A stretch of 64,000 nucleotides of DNA from positions 906,501 to 970,500 of the forward strand of contig JADJWV010000002.1 in NCBI GenBank assembly GCA_016716185.1. Reading direction: 5' to 3'. Under the pieces are notes generated by a model, which was given only the letters and a program-made list of their open reading frames with translations, searched no databases and was not told the DNA's origin. Made by a program: the position numbers and the translations under genes. Every line of letters begins with the position of its first letter. The first letter of the stretch is position 1. Positions 34,502-43,792 of this stretch are shown here, in pieces. Origin of the DNA: Saprospiraceae bacterium. Its GTDB lineage: Bacteria; Bacteroidota; Bacteroidia; Chitinophagales; Saprospiraceae.

Positions 34502-35878
34502 TTAAAACACCGGCAACCTAAAGACTTTTCTGGCATTTCCTACAGAAAATTCAAGAAAATAAATACCTTTTCCAAAATTGTTGAAATCAATGGAAACAAT
34601 TTCGGTCTTTGCTGTTGAACGGTGATTCCATAATTGTTGTCCGGCAGAATTAAATAATCCGATGCGATATTCCTGATTCTGCAGAAATGATATATGGAGC
34701 CAGGCTTGATTGCTGAAGTGATCTGTATGTAGATAGATATCATCAAACAAATGCGGATCTTCAGTAGAATTTGGATCTTCAACAGTAAAGCTTGCACTGC
34801 AGGTGGTTGGTGCTTCGCAGCTTGAGGTAACTGTCCAGGTCACCGTAGTCGAGCCTCCTGTGTTGGGTGGTGCACCCGAATTGTCATTCGATAAAGAAGT
34901 CTGACAGCCACCGGTAAAACTAACGGTAATTAGCCATGCTGCAAATTTGGAATCAATTACGGCTTGGGTTTGACCTGTGTTTTCAACTTTATTTGGCGGA
35001 CAATTCAAATTGACAGGTGGCGCATTGGTGACTGTAAAAGCAGAAGTGCAGGTATGAGGCCCCTCGCATGTTGAAGTGACCGTCCACATGACCGTTGTCG
35101 ATCCTCCACAAACACTGGGAGCAGAGCTGCTGTTGTTTGAAATGGAAGCATTGCAACCTCCCGAGTAACTAACAGACGTTAGCCAGGAATTGTAGGCAGC
35201 ATCGACAGAAGCCTGATTTTGGCAAGCTGCCATTGTCGAGTTGGTCGGACAAGTCACAACGATCACAGGTGCCTGTTGCACTGAAAATACCGCACTGCAG
35301 GTTACGTTGGGCTCACAATGGCTGGTAACTGTAAAGTGAACCGTTTTACTTCCGCCACAAGCCGAAGGAGAACCACTGTTGTCATTGCTAAGGGAAGCAC
35401 TGCAGCCACCAACATAACTTACAGTGGACAGCCATGTAGAAAATTTAGTGTCAATAGAAGATTGTGTTTGACATGCTGCTTCAGTTTGATTGGCAGGGCA
35501 AGTTAAAGTGATGGGAGGTGCAGCTGTGACAGAAAATACAGCCGAGCAGCTGACCGAAGGATCACAGGAACTGGTGGCTGTAAAGGTGACGGTAACAATT
35601 CCTCCACAACTGTTTGGGGCACTCCCGGCATTAGAACTGACCGAGACATCGCAACCTCCTGAAGTGCTGACAGAAGACAACCAGTTAGCAAATTTTGTAT
35701 CGATGGCAGATTGAGTTTGGCAGGCCGCTTCTGTTTGATTACCCGGGCAGGTGATCGCGAGATCTGCAGATGGAACGGGAAGATTACCACCTGGATTGGA
35801 ATTCTTTGAAAATCCCTCGATGCTCAAGCTTATAACTATCGCAGTTATCGTAAACACTGAAAGGTTGGTTGCTTTCAT
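34502..35878 (-). CDS. T9SS-sorted protein with four Cys-rich Ig-like repeats
   Basis: About 458 residues from ATG 35878, which gives a normal signal peptide; an upstream in-frame ATG adds 30 unlikely residues. Four tandem repeats of about 78 residues each share TCP-NQTEAACQTQ, DTKF--WLS-VS, GGC and a C-terminal SC---CSA-FSV. They resemble HYR/Ig-like adhesive modules. A T9SS sorting domain forms the C-terminus (residues of about 380-458, ending ARKVFRLPVF). It probably acts at the cell surface. Family-specific function unknown. Confidence 0.78.
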   Translation of the reverse strand: MKATNLSVFTITAIVISLSIEGFSKNSNPGGNLPVPSADLAITCPGNQTEAACQTQSAIDTKFANWLSSVSTSGGCDVSVSSNAGSAPNSCGGIVTVTFTATSSCDPSVSCSAVFSVTAAPPITLTCPANQTEAACQTQSSIDTKFSTWLSTVSYVGGCSASLSNDNSGSPSACGGSKTVHFTVTSHCEPNVTCSAVFSVQQAPVIVVTCPTNSTMAACQNQASVDAAYNSWLTSVSYSGGCNASISNNSSSAPSVCGGSTTVMWTVTSTCEGPHTCTSAFTVTNAPPVNLNCPPNKVENTGQTQAVIDSKFAAWLITVSFTGGCQTSLSNDNSGAPPNTGGSTTVTWTVTSSCEAPTTCSASFTVEDPNSTEDPHLFDDIYLHTDHFSNQAWLHISFLQNQEYRIGLFNSAGQQLWNHRSTAKTEIVSIDFNNFGKGIYFLEFSVGNARKVFRLPVF

Positions 35879-36030
35879 ATTCGTAAATTTTAACGAATAT
35901 AAGAAAACAAAACTTTTCGTTGAAAAATTTAACAATTGCACTTTTGTACGGTTACTAATTATAAGCACTTTAAATACGGTTCAGTCGTGGAATTTGGAAA
36001 GTCACAAAAGCCTGAGCCGGCTAATCTCCT

Positions 36031-36038
36031 TATCTTTG
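36031..36038 (+). promoter_or_regulatory. -7 promoter box of mnmA
   Basis: TATCTTTG matches TAnnTTTG exactly and ends 8 bases before the mnmA ATG at 36047. The transcript would start with almost no leader. A matching TTTG at the -33 position is not seen. Confidence 0.45.
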
Positions 36039-36046
36039 CGACGAAA

Positions 36047-37153
36047 ATGAGTAAACACGGTAAAATCCTGGTAGCCATGAGCGGCGGTATAGACAGCACC
36101 GTTGCAGCCCTGTTATTGCACGAAGAGGGTTATGAAGTCATCGGTGTGACGATGAAAACCTGGGATTATGCATCATCGGGAGGCTCTAAAAAAGAAACGG
36201 GTTGCTGTTCTCTGGATTCTTTGCAGGATGCAAGAAGAGTAGCGGTGGATCTGGGTTTTCCGCATTTCATTCTGGATTTGAGAGAGGAGTTCGGAGAGTC
36301 TGTGATCGATAATTTTGTCGATGAATATCTGGCCGGCCGTACACCCAATCCCTGCATCATGTGCAATACACATATCAAATGGGATGCTCTTTACAGGAGA
36401 GCAAAGGCTTTGGATTGCGAAAAAATTGCTACCGGGCACTATGCTAAAATAAATGAACTGAACGGAAGGTATTTCATTTCAAAGGCTGAAGATCTGAATA
36501 AAGATCAGTCCTATGTTTTGTGGGGCCTTAGCCAGGATTGTCTTCAAAAAACGATTTTCCCCCTCGCTGATCTGCTTAAACCAGAAGCACGAAAGATTGC
36601 TTACGACAGAGGGTATTCGGAACTTTCAAAGAAATCGGAGAGCTATGAAATATGTTTCATTCCCGACAATGATTACCGTTCTTTCATAAAAAGACGCGCA
36701 CCCGCCAAAATGGATTTGCTCAACAGAGGATTGTTTGTCGATAAAGAAGGCCATGTTTTAGGTGAACACGATGGATATCCATTTTTTACCATCGGTCAGC
36801 GGAAAGGATTGGGCAAAGCCTTCGGAAAACCAATGTTTGTTACAGAAATACGGCCCGATTCAAATGTCGTAGTCTTGGCCGACGACCAGGAAATGGTATC
36901 CAGTTTTATGCAAGTGGCAAAGCCCAATTGGCAAAAGTATGCGACCGCTGATCACAATAAAGAATACGTTATTAAGATCAGGTATAAAGATCCCGGGCAA
37001 ACCGGTCTGGTGTATGCTGAACAAGAAAACATTACTGTTGAATTTATCGGACCCGTTAAATCCATTGCTCCGGGACAATCGGCAGTGGTTTACGAAGGGG
37101 ATGATCTGGTATGCGGTGGAATTATTCGGCAGTATATTCCGCCAGTTAACTAA
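36047..37153 (+). CDS. mnmA: tRNA 2-thiouridylase MnmA
   Basis: 368 residues from ATG 36047, chosen because the promoter box lies directly upstream and the PP-loop then sits at the normal distance. The PP-loop is SGGIDS (12-17). Catalytic cysteines are in TPNPCIMCN and in SYEICFIPD, the pair used for sulfur transfer, and FTIGQRKGLG is conserved. The enzyme thiolates U34 of Lys, Glu and Gln tRNAs with sulfur from a persulfide relay. Single-copy housekeeping gene. Confidence 0.95.
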   Translation: MSKHGKILVAMSGGIDSTVAALLLHEEGYEVIGVTMKTWDYASSGGSKKETGCCSLDSLQDARRVAVDLGFPHFILDLREEFGESVIDNFVDEYLAGRTPNPCIMCNTHIKWDALYRRAKALDCEKIATGHYAKINELNGRYFISKAEDLNKDQSYVLWGLSQDCLQKTIFPLADLLKPEARKIAYDRGYSELSKKSESYEICFIPDNDYRSFIKRRAPAKMDLLNRGLFVDKEGHVLGEHDGYPFFTIGQRKGLGKAFGKPMFVTEIRPDSNVVVLADDQEMVSSFMQVAKPNWQKYATADHNKEYVIKIRYKDPGQTGLVYAEQENITVEFIGPVKSIAPGQSAVVYEGDDLVCGGIIRQYIPPVN

Positions 37154-37216
37154 AAATTTCCCGAAAATTTCAGGATTTTTTCGACCTTTGTTATACATAT
37201 ATAAATATGTTATAAT

Positions 37217-37984
37217 ATGTATAAAGCTGTAAATAAATTTAAAGTGCTTTTTTGTTGCACAATGATTGTCTTCTCTATGGTTCATTTTCAGTGCAAAGAA
37301 GAGGATCCGGAAGTATTGGATTCTGCATTTTTTGGATATGATTACTACCCTTTAGGCCTTGGCAAATCCTGGGTATACCAAATAGATTCCATCGTTTATC
37401 ATCTGAGATCTGCTGTGGTCATTGATACTTCTATTTCATTTATGAAAGAAGAAGTCATGGATACTTTTCTCGATGTTTCACAAAATTTGATTTACAGGAT
37501 TGATGTATACCACTCCGGGGATACCACAAAAGGTTGGGAGCTCACCGGAAATTTTTATGTGGAAAACAATTCGCTTCTGCTCCATAAGCGCGAACAAGGA
37601 TTCAACTTTGTTCGTTTGGTATTTCCGGTGCAGCGTGGAAGATCCTGGAATGGAAATGTGTATGTGCATCCACGAAGTGTTTTGCAAATTCAGGGAGAAA
37701 CGCTCGAACCATTTGAAAACTGGTATTACCACTACGAATACGCAGATAAATCCGATACCATTCTTGGGTATTTATATCCCAGTACCTGTAAGGTTACGGA
37801 GGTCGACGACGAAAACATCATCCAGAAACGATATTCAATCGCCAAGTATGCCAGAGGATCCGGAATGATATACAAAGAACAATGGATACTCGATACTCAA
37901 AATACGGACACTTCCATTCCATTTCACAAACGTGCTCAAAAAGGCATGATTTTTAAACAACAGTTATTATATCACCGCTCATGA
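37217..37984 (+). CDS. Lipoprotein-like exported protein
   Basis: A 255-residue protein. The N-terminus is a hydrophobic signal followed by FQCKEED, a possible though imperfect lipobox (Cys26). The mature part is beta-rich with many Tyr and Trp residues (FGYDYYPLGLGKSWVYQID). The family is not recognised, although similar unannotated proteins sit beside rimM or mnmA in Bacteroidota. The stop overlaps the rimM start by 4 bases, so it is co-transcribed with it. Confidence 0.65.
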   Translation: MYKAVNKFKVLFCCTMIVFSMVHFQCKEEDPEVLDSAFFGYDYYPLGLGKSWVYQIDSIVYHLRSAVVIDTSISFMKEEVMDTFLDVSQNLIYRIDVYHSGDTTKGWELTGNFYVENNSLLLHKREQGFNFVRLVFPVQRGRSWNGNVYVHPRSVLQIQGETLEPFENWYYHYEYADKSDTILGYLYPSTCKVTEVDDENIIQKRYSIAKYARGSGMIYKEQWILDTQNTDTSIPFHKRAQKGMIFKQQLLYHRS

Positions 37985-38493
37985 TCCAGTTGGTCGAAGT
38001 TGGAAAAACGTTTAAATCATACGGCCTGTCCGGTAGTTTGCGGTTTGACATACAGGAGACTTTTTTAGAATTATTAAAGAAAGAGAGGGTCGTATTTTTT
38101 ATGGTTGAAGGAAATGCTGTTCCATTTTTCCTGGAAGATCGTTGCGATCCCGGTGAAGGCTTTCTCGAATTTGATGACATCCATGATCCCGAATCTGCAA
38201 AACTTCTCAGCCATGTTGCCTTTTATATGGATGGCAATCGCATGGGTGAAGAATTGAATGTTGATGATTCCTCTGAATTGGAAGATGATATAAGAGGCTT
38301 CTACTTTTTTGACGAACAATCAAAGCAAAAAGGAAAAGTCATGGGAGTTGAAGATTTTCCAGGGCAAATTCTGATTTTGGTTGCAATAAAAGGCAAAGAG
38401 TATTATGTTCCCTTGCGAGAAGAATGGATCAGTGAACTTGATTTTGAAAAAAAATCACTAAAAATGAGATTGCCGAATGGCATGTTTGAATGA
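37981..38493 (+). CDS. rimM: Ribosome maturation factor RimM
   Basis: A 170-residue protein with the RimM N-terminal beta-barrel (VEVGKTFKSYGLSGSLRF) and the PRC-barrel-like C-terminal half (DIRGFYFFD, GKVMGVEDFPGQ, YYVPLREEWI). It binds ribosomal protein S19 and assists 30S head assembly. It starts inside the preceding lipoprotein gene (ATGA overlap) and is convergent with the GT2-HAD gene 14 bases away. Confidence 0.88.
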   Translation: MIQLVEVGKTFKSYGLSGSLRFDIQETFLELLKKERVVFFMVEGNAVPFFLEDRCDPGEGFLEFDDIHDPESAKLLSHVAFYMDGNRMGEELNVDDSSELEDDIRGFYFFDEQSKQKGKVMGVEDFPGQILILVAIKGKEYYVPLREEWISELDFEKKSLKMRLPNGMFE

Positions 38494-38506
38494 GAAATGA
38501 CTACAT

Positions 38507-39880
38507 TTAGTTTAGAATATCGGCTACAAAATTAAAATCTGGTTCTTTGATAATATAGTCTGCCACATGATCGACTAATGAAGCTGTCGCACAGAATGAA
38601 ACCCCAACGCCTGAATGCTTGATGATACAGATATCATTTTCTCCATCACCAATAACAAGTGAATTTTTTAATTCAATATTATACCTGCCAAGCATATGAG
38701 TCATAGCATTTAATTTGCAATACATGTGGTTGCAAAGGCTTTGATGGTCGTGTAAGAAAAAAGATGGTATTTTTACTTCCCCTGTTGCCTTGCTCTTTGA
38801 AAACTCAAGTTCATTGGCCAATGTAAAATCAAATCCATACAAATTTTTGATATGGTTGGTAACGCAATCATAACTATCGCTGATGATGCCTATTATGTAG
38901 CCTTTATCTTTTAAATCTTTAATTAAATTTTTTAAATTTTTAGTTACAGGAATTTCTTCCACTAAATTCCAAATTTCTACAATGCTGATTCCCTTCATCA
39001 GTTTTGCAATTTGCTTGGTTCTTGTAAATGGGTTATCGTATTTGGTTACCACTTCAATCAATTCTTTGTGAAAGCCAAATTTTTTAGAAGCTCTTTGAAT
39101 AAAACTCTCTCTCAAAACGGTATTATCCATATCAAAGATGGCAAGCTTTTTAAGAGCTCCAAGACTTTCGCGAATTGCAAAATCCATTTGTTCCCGGATT
39201 ACAGAAATATTTTCAAATGTTTCAAGTGTCTGTATTTTATTGTTTTTGGATTTATCTATAATGGTTTTTGCAACTTCCCTGGACATTTTCCCTAATTGAT
39301 CCAGCGATTGCATGCGATTTTCAATATGCCCAATATTGACTTCTGCTACCCTGGCATTCAGGGCATACATGTCGATGACCAGTCCAATGTCAACTCCATA
39401 ACCCTCCTCAAATACACACTTTTTAAATAATGATTTTTTTCCGGCTATCATTCCGCTCAGGGGTTGTTTTAGTTCTGGAAAACTGGGATAGAGAATATTG
39501 AGAAGAGGCTTGGCTACCAGTTCAGTTACTCTTCCGGCTTGTCTTGTAAAATAAGACTTTACAAAATCGACTTGATTGGAAAGAATGGGTTCTGTAAGCA
39601 ATTCGATGGTATTCTCCTGGTACGTTTCTATATCAGCGTCTAAAAATACGATCACCTCATTTTTTGAGGCTAACATTCCTTCATACATGGATGGACCTTT
39701 ACCTAATTTTGTACTCGTCACAACTTTTGCTCCGGCATTAATTGCCGATTCGATAGTTGAATCCATTGATTTGTCATCAACAACGATCACCTCATTTACT
39801 TTTGAATTTTTAAAACAAAGTTGGATTACATTTCCAATGGTGGTTTGTTCGTTGAGCGCAGGAATAATAACGGTTACCAT
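38507..39880 (-). CDS. GT2-HAD fusion: glucosyl-3-phosphoglycerate synthase/phosphatase-like
   Basis: A 457-residue two-domain protein. Residues 1-225 are a GT-A glycosyltransferase with the DAD metal motif (81-83). LSGMIAG and GYGVDIGLVIDM blocks resemble glucosyl-3-phosphoglycerate synthase. Residues from about 243 form an HAD-type phosphatase: DMDNT (250-254), SDS in GIISDSYD, a lysine region and GDGENDI (near 417). The fusion would make and then dephosphorylate a glycosyl-phosphoglycerate, giving glucosylglycerate, a compatible solute. The downstream product assignment is inference. It is co-transcribed with the antiporter upstream (3-base gap). Confidence 0.7.
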   Translation of the reverse strand: MVTVIIPALNEQTTIGNVIQLCFKNSKVNEVIVVDDKSMDSTIESAINAGAKVVTSTKLGKGPSMYEGMLASKNEVIVFLDADIETYQENTIELLTEPILSNQVDFVKSYFTRQAGRVTELVAKPLLNILYPSFPELKQPLSGMIAGKKSLFKKCVFEEGYGVDIGLVIDMYALNARVAEVNIGHIENRMQSLDQLGKMSREVAKTIIDKSKNNKIQTLETFENISVIREQMDFAIRESLGALKKLAIFDMDNTVLRESFIQRASKKFGFHKELIEVVTKYDNPFTRTKQIAKLMKGISIVEIWNLVEEIPVTKNLKNLIKDLKDKGYIIGIISDSYDCVTNHIKNLYGFDFTLANELEFSKSKATGEVKIPSFFLHDHQSLCNHMYCKLNAMTHMLGRYNIELKNSLVIGDGENDICIIKHSGVGVSFCATASLVDHVADYIIKEPDFNFVADILN

Positions 39881-39883
39881 AGT

Positions 39884-41062
39884 TTAAATTACCTTGTTAA
39901 TTAATGGTTGTTGATTTTTGGTTGCAATTAAACCATATACCATAAATAAACAACTTATGATTATTATTTGAGTGACCAGTGCTTTATTTATTACCGGAAT
40001 AAATTCTGAAATTGGAATGGATAAAAATAACAATATAGATATGAGTCCGCGGGGAGCCAGGTGGAGTAGTGGTACCGTAGGTAAATTGATTATTTTCAAC
40101 GTAACAAAACGGATAACAAATATGATTATAATAAATGCAATTGCAATGGCCAGTGAATTTAAATTCATGATTTCATTTGCCTGAATTTGAAATCCGAAAA
40201 CCAGAAAAAATATCGATCTAATCAGGAATGTAAATTCAATGATCAGTTCTTTAAACTTATGAACTTCCCTGTTTAATATTTCCGGGTGCAATTTTTGAAT
40301 GAACTTATAATTTTTGAATTCATCCAAATTTCCAAGGAAAAGTCCTAATATCAGAACAAATATTAACCCTGGAAGATACAAGGCTTTAGACAGAGCGTAT
40401 ATAAGAACAATGATGATAACGATTGGAAGAAATTTAATTTTATGCTGGATGCGATGCAGCATATAAGCCAGGCCAAAAGTTGCAGCGGCTGACAAAATAA
40501 TGACCCAGATGATTTGTGAGATAAACTGAATGAAACTTTGGATGGATAATACATGATTAATTAAAAAGAAGTTAAAGAGCAGAACTCCCATAATATCTGA
40601 CAAACTACTTTCATAAGTAACGAACTCACGCGTAGGTTTTATCAGATATTTGGATGCTGGAATCGCAATGGCACTGCTGATTATACACAAGGGAATGCTG
40701 TTTAAAATGCATTTTGTGAGTGGTTCCTTGAAATAAACAAACAACAAAAAAGAAATTATTCCGACAGACAGGAGCATGGGTATTAAAGCAGATGCGATGG
40801 ATTTTTTTATCAACTGGAATTTGCTTTTATTTAGTTCGAGTTCGAGAGCTCCTTCCAATACAATTAAAATCAGTCCTATGGTTCCGAGCGCTGGTAGAAT
40901 TTTTTCGAGACCATCAACGCTAAACCGGAGTACTATACAAGTTTGGTTTAAAAGAAACCCAAATGCCAGAAGGAACAATACAGATGGAATTTTAGTCGTC
41001 CTGGCACTGATTTCTACCAGGTACGCTAAAAGTAAAGCGATGCAAATTGCAATGAGGATCAT
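39884..41062 (-). CDS. Cation:proton antiporter (CPA family)
   Basis: A 392-residue membrane protein with about 12 hydrophobic helices, including FALLAYLVEI-like start, LGTIGLILIVLEGALELEL, SSAIAIPASKYL and LAPRGLISILLF, typical of sodium/proton exchangers. It likely exports Na+ or K+ in exchange for protons. It sits 3 bases upstream of the GT2-HAD gene on the same strand, which suggests joint control in osmotic or ionic stress. Ion specificity cannot be seen. Confidence 0.8.
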   Translation of the reverse strand: MILIAICIALLLAYLVEISARTTKIPSVLFLLAFGFLLNQTCIVLRFSVDGLEKILPALGTIGLILIVLEGALELELNKSKFQLIKKSIASALIPMLLSVGIISFLLFVYFKEPLTKCILNSIPLCIISSAIAIPASKYLIKPTREFVTYESSLSDIMGVLLFNFFLINHVLSIQSFIQFISQIIWVIILSAAATFGLAYMLHRIQHKIKFLPIVIIIVLIYALSKALYLPGLIFVLILGLFLGNLDEFKNYKFIQKLHPEILNREVHKFKELIIEFTFLIRSIFFLVFGFQIQANEIMNLNSLAIAIAFIIIIFVIRFVTLKIINLPTVPLLHLAPRGLISILLFLSIPISEFIPVINKALVTQIIIISCLFMVYGLIATKNQQPLINKVI

Positions 41063-41207
41063 TCTAATCGGGCTGTTTGTGATAAAGTTTTTACTAAAAA
41101 CTTTAAGTACGAATAGGATATTTCCAAAAATAGTGACTTTTTCTAAATTAATAAAATTAATAAAGCATTTTTTTGGGTTATGCCCAAAAAGACCACGAAT
41201 TACATAT

Positions 41208-41238
41208 TTAGGGGACTTGTAGAAGTGCCCTGTATTAT
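41208..41238. repeat. Footprint resembling joined IS5 ends
   Basis: GGGGACTTGT (41211-41220) is directly followed by AGAAGTGCCC (41221-41230), then TGTATTATA. This reproduces the left end (GGGGACTTCT) and the right end (AGAAGTCCCC, then TATATTA) of the IS at 21251-22526 with one mismatch each and no internal DNA. It may be a relic of excision or an internally deleted, MITE-like copy. Confidence 0.5.
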
Positions 41239-41409
41239 ATATTAAATATTTTTTTAAATTAGCTTAACATGGGTATAAACTGGCGCTTATATTATTTGTA
41301 TACAATTTTCAATTTAATGGGATGGAAATCATTTTCGCAAATTATCAACTTCTATTACAATGGGATTGAAGCCACAATGTTGCACAAAGCGTTTCTTGAA
41401 AAATTCATC

Positions 41410-41519
41410 GCTGGTGCAAGTCTTCCGCCAAAAGGCGGACAAATCCGACTTGTGCTTATGAAAAAAATACAATTCCCGAAATTATTTACGTTGTCACATG
41501 TCGGAAGACTTGCGCCAGC
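41410..41519. repeat. 110-bp MITE-like element with 18-bp terminal inverted repeats
   Basis: GCTGGTGCAAGTCTTCCG at 41410-41427 is mirrored by 41502-41519 with one mismatch. A nested CCGCC-AAAA-GGCGG palindrome lies at 41426-41439. No target-site duplication is visible and no gene fits; an 85-codon ORF across it runs through the repeats. Non-autonomous element or folding repeat. Confidence 0.55.
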
Positions 41520-41571
41520 CGAGTAAAAGTCGAAAAGTCGATTTCCCGTTTCCCTTTTGGCCAACTTAAAC

Positions 41572-42864
41572 TCAAAACAAATGCGTTACAATATTCGCCA
41601 CACAGGCTGTCAACAGGCAGGCGATGGTTCCGCCAATTAAAGACTTCAGGCCAAGTTGTGTAAGGTTGAGTCTTTGCGATGGAGCCAGAGATCCAATGCC
41701 TCCAATCTGAATGCCAATGGATGCAAAATTAGAAAATCCGCACAAGGCATAGGTTGCAATTAAAATAGATTTATCATCGAGCAACTGCGCATTTTTCATG
41801 TCTGCAAGTGATAAGTATGCAACAAATTCATTGAGAATTGTTTTTTCACCGAGCAATTGTCCAACAGGTATGATGTAATTGCTGTCGACTCCGATGATCC
41901 ATGCTATGGGTGAAAACAGAATTCCCATGATGTATTGTAAATTAAATTCTTTATATTTTCCAAGTGTAGCTTTCGACAACCAATGATTCAATCCAGTACT
42001 TTCGCCAACCTGAGTCAATACTATGTTGACGAGATATACCATGGCCATAAAGGCGAGCAACATAGCTCCAACATTGACTGCAAGTTTTAATCCGTCGGTT
42101 GTACCGTGCGACAACGCGTCGAGAAAATTTTCTCCCATTTGCGTTTTAGGGATTTCGAGATTCTGGTTGACTTGTTCTGTTTCAGGATATAAAATTTTCG
42201 CTGTAAGGATGGCTGCCGGTGCAGAAATGATGGATGCGGTCAGCAAATGTAATCCGAAGTATAACATTTGTTGTTCGTTGCCTCCACCTAACATAGCCAT
42301 ATAGGCACCAAATACACTTCCTGCTATGGTTGCCATTCCTCCGGTCATCAGACATAACATTTCAGATTTGGTCATGGACGGGAGATAGGGTTTAATGACC
42401 AGCGGGGCTTCCGTTTGTCCCACAAATACATTGACCGCAGATGCCAAACTTTCGGCTCCCGATAACTTAAAGGATTTGTTCATGAGCCATGCGAAACCGA
42501 AAACGACTTTCTGGAGAATTCCAAGATAGTAAAGTATTGAGGAAAGCGCTGAAAAGAAAATGATGGTGGGCAATATCAAAAAGGCAAATCCAAAAGGATT
42601 GCCGGGTTTTGCGAGATCCCCAAATAAAAAGGAAGCTGATTTACCAGAGGATTCGATCATGATGGAAAAGAATTTTACAATGTATTCAAAGAGATGCGTA
42701 ATCAGGGGGACCTGGATCAGCAGGAATGCGATCACAATTTGAAACAGAGCGGCGCCCCCCACCAACGACCATTTAATTTGTTTTTTATTGGCACTCAGGA
42801 AATAGCAGATTAAAATCAACACAGAGATCCCCAACAGACCGCGTCCTATTTCAATAATATTCAT
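41572..42864 (-). CDS. nupC: Concentrative nucleoside transporter (NupC/CNT)
   Basis: A 430-residue transporter with the CNT core: VNVFVGQTEAPLVIKPYL, MTGGMATIAGSVFGAYMAML and CGFSNFASIGIQIGGIGSL. It imports nucleosides with a cation or proton gradient. It is divergent from udk (61-base gap), so uptake and phosphorylation genes likely share a control region. Substrate range is not visible. Confidence 0.9.
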   Translation of the reverse strand: MNIIEIGRGLLGISVLILICYFLSANKKQIKWSLVGGAALFQIVIAFLLIQVPLITHLFEYIVKFFSIMIESSGKSASFLFGDLAKPGNPFGFAFLILPTIIFFSALSSILYYLGILQKVVFGFAWLMNKSFKLSGAESLASAVNVFVGQTEAPLVIKPYLPSMTKSEMLCLMTGGMATIAGSVFGAYMAMLGGGNEQQMLYFGLHLLTASIISAPAAILTAKILYPETEQVNQNLEIPKTQMGENFLDALSHGTTDGLKLAVNVGAMLLAFMAMVYLVNIVLTQVGESTGLNHWLSKATLGKYKEFNLQYIMGILFSPIAWIIGVDSNYIIPVGQLLGEKTILNEFVAYLSLADMKNAQLLDDKSILIATYALCGFSNFASIGIQIGGIGSLAPSQRLNLTQLGLKSLIGGTIACLLTACVANIVTHLF

Positions 42865-42925
42865 ACCTTTGGTTATTAATCGAGCTTAAAAATAAGCGAA
42901 TATTTATTCCATACCCTATTAAAAT

Positions 42926-43528
42926 ATGTTGATCGGAATATCTGGAGGCAGTGGTGCAGGAAAAACAGCATTTATCCGTTCACTCCGTGAAAAATTCAAA
43001 GAGCAACAATTGGGTCTGATCTCCGAGGATAATTATTATAAACCAAGGCATTTACAGCAGTGCGATCCCATGGGCGTTATCAATTTTGATATCCCTGACG
43101 CCATAGATCACGAGGCATTCATGACTGATCTGAAAAAACTGCAACAGAATGAAATTGTCCAACGCATAGAATATACTTTCAACAATCAATTTCAGGAAGC
43201 TAAAACGGTGACCATTGTTCCGGCTCCGGTTTATTTGGTGGAAGGCTTATTTATCCTGCATCACGAGGATACCAGGGCTTTGCTGGACCTCACGGTTTTG
43301 ATCCACGCCAAAGATAATTTAAAAATTATCCGGAGAATACAGCGCGATAAATCCGAAAGGAATTATCCACTTGAAGATGTCTTATACAGGTATCAACATC
43401 ACGTGGCACCGGCCTATGAAAAGTACATCGAACCCTATCTGGACGAGATCGATATCATCATCAACAACAACAGAAGTTTTGAAAAGGGGGTCGAACTCAT
43501 TGCTGCTTATATTTTAAACAACCAATAA
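42926..43528 (+). CDS. udk: Uridine kinase
   Basis: A 200-residue kinase with P-loop GGSGAGKT at 7-14 and SEDNYYKPRHL, followed by NFDIPDAIDH and the lid-region RRIQRDKSERN. It phosphorylates uridine or cytidine in pyrimidine salvage. It is divergent from nupC and followed by a short hairpin terminator. Length matches the family. Confidence 0.88.
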   Translation: MLIGISGGSGAGKTAFIRSLREKFKEQQLGLISEDNYYKPRHLQQCDPMGVINFDIPDAIDHEAFMTDLKKLQQNEIVQRIEYTFNNQFQEAKTVTIVPAPVYLVEGLFILHHEDTRALLDLTVLIHAKDNLKIIRRIQRDKSERNYPLEDVLYRYQHHVAPAYEKYIEPYLDEIDIIINNNRSFEKGVELIAAYILNNQ

Positions 43529-43540
43529 CGGATCGCGTCG

Positions 43541-43560
43541 AAAGACCATCCCGGTCTTTT
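43541..43560 (+). terminator. Probable terminator after udk
   Basis: AAAGACC (43541-43547) pairs with GGTCTTT (43553-43559) around a 5-base loop, 12 bases after the udk stop. The T run is short, so termination may be partial. The following 230 bases up to 43792 are AT-rich and must hold the promoter of the next gene; a near-consensus box TATAATTTG lies around 43722-43730. Confidence 0.45.
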
Positions 43561-43792
43561 CCCACCGCCCTCATTCACCCTTCATATTTAAAATATATTT
43601 TATGGGTATTTTTTTAATATATTACTATTTAAATATATTTAAGTAATTAATATTCAGTTTAATATAAGAATTTTAATCCAACATTAGGGCATCAACTTAT
43701 TCATATTATAATTTTTTGGTATATAATTTGCAGGTTCATGGTTTGAGCTGAAACTACACGCATTTATTCAATATCATAAAATTAGTGAATCC

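Noticed and set aside
41269..41526. 85-codon ORF on the plus strand
   Set aside because: It spans the 110-bp inverted-repeat element and reads through both of its ends, so it is probably fortuitous.
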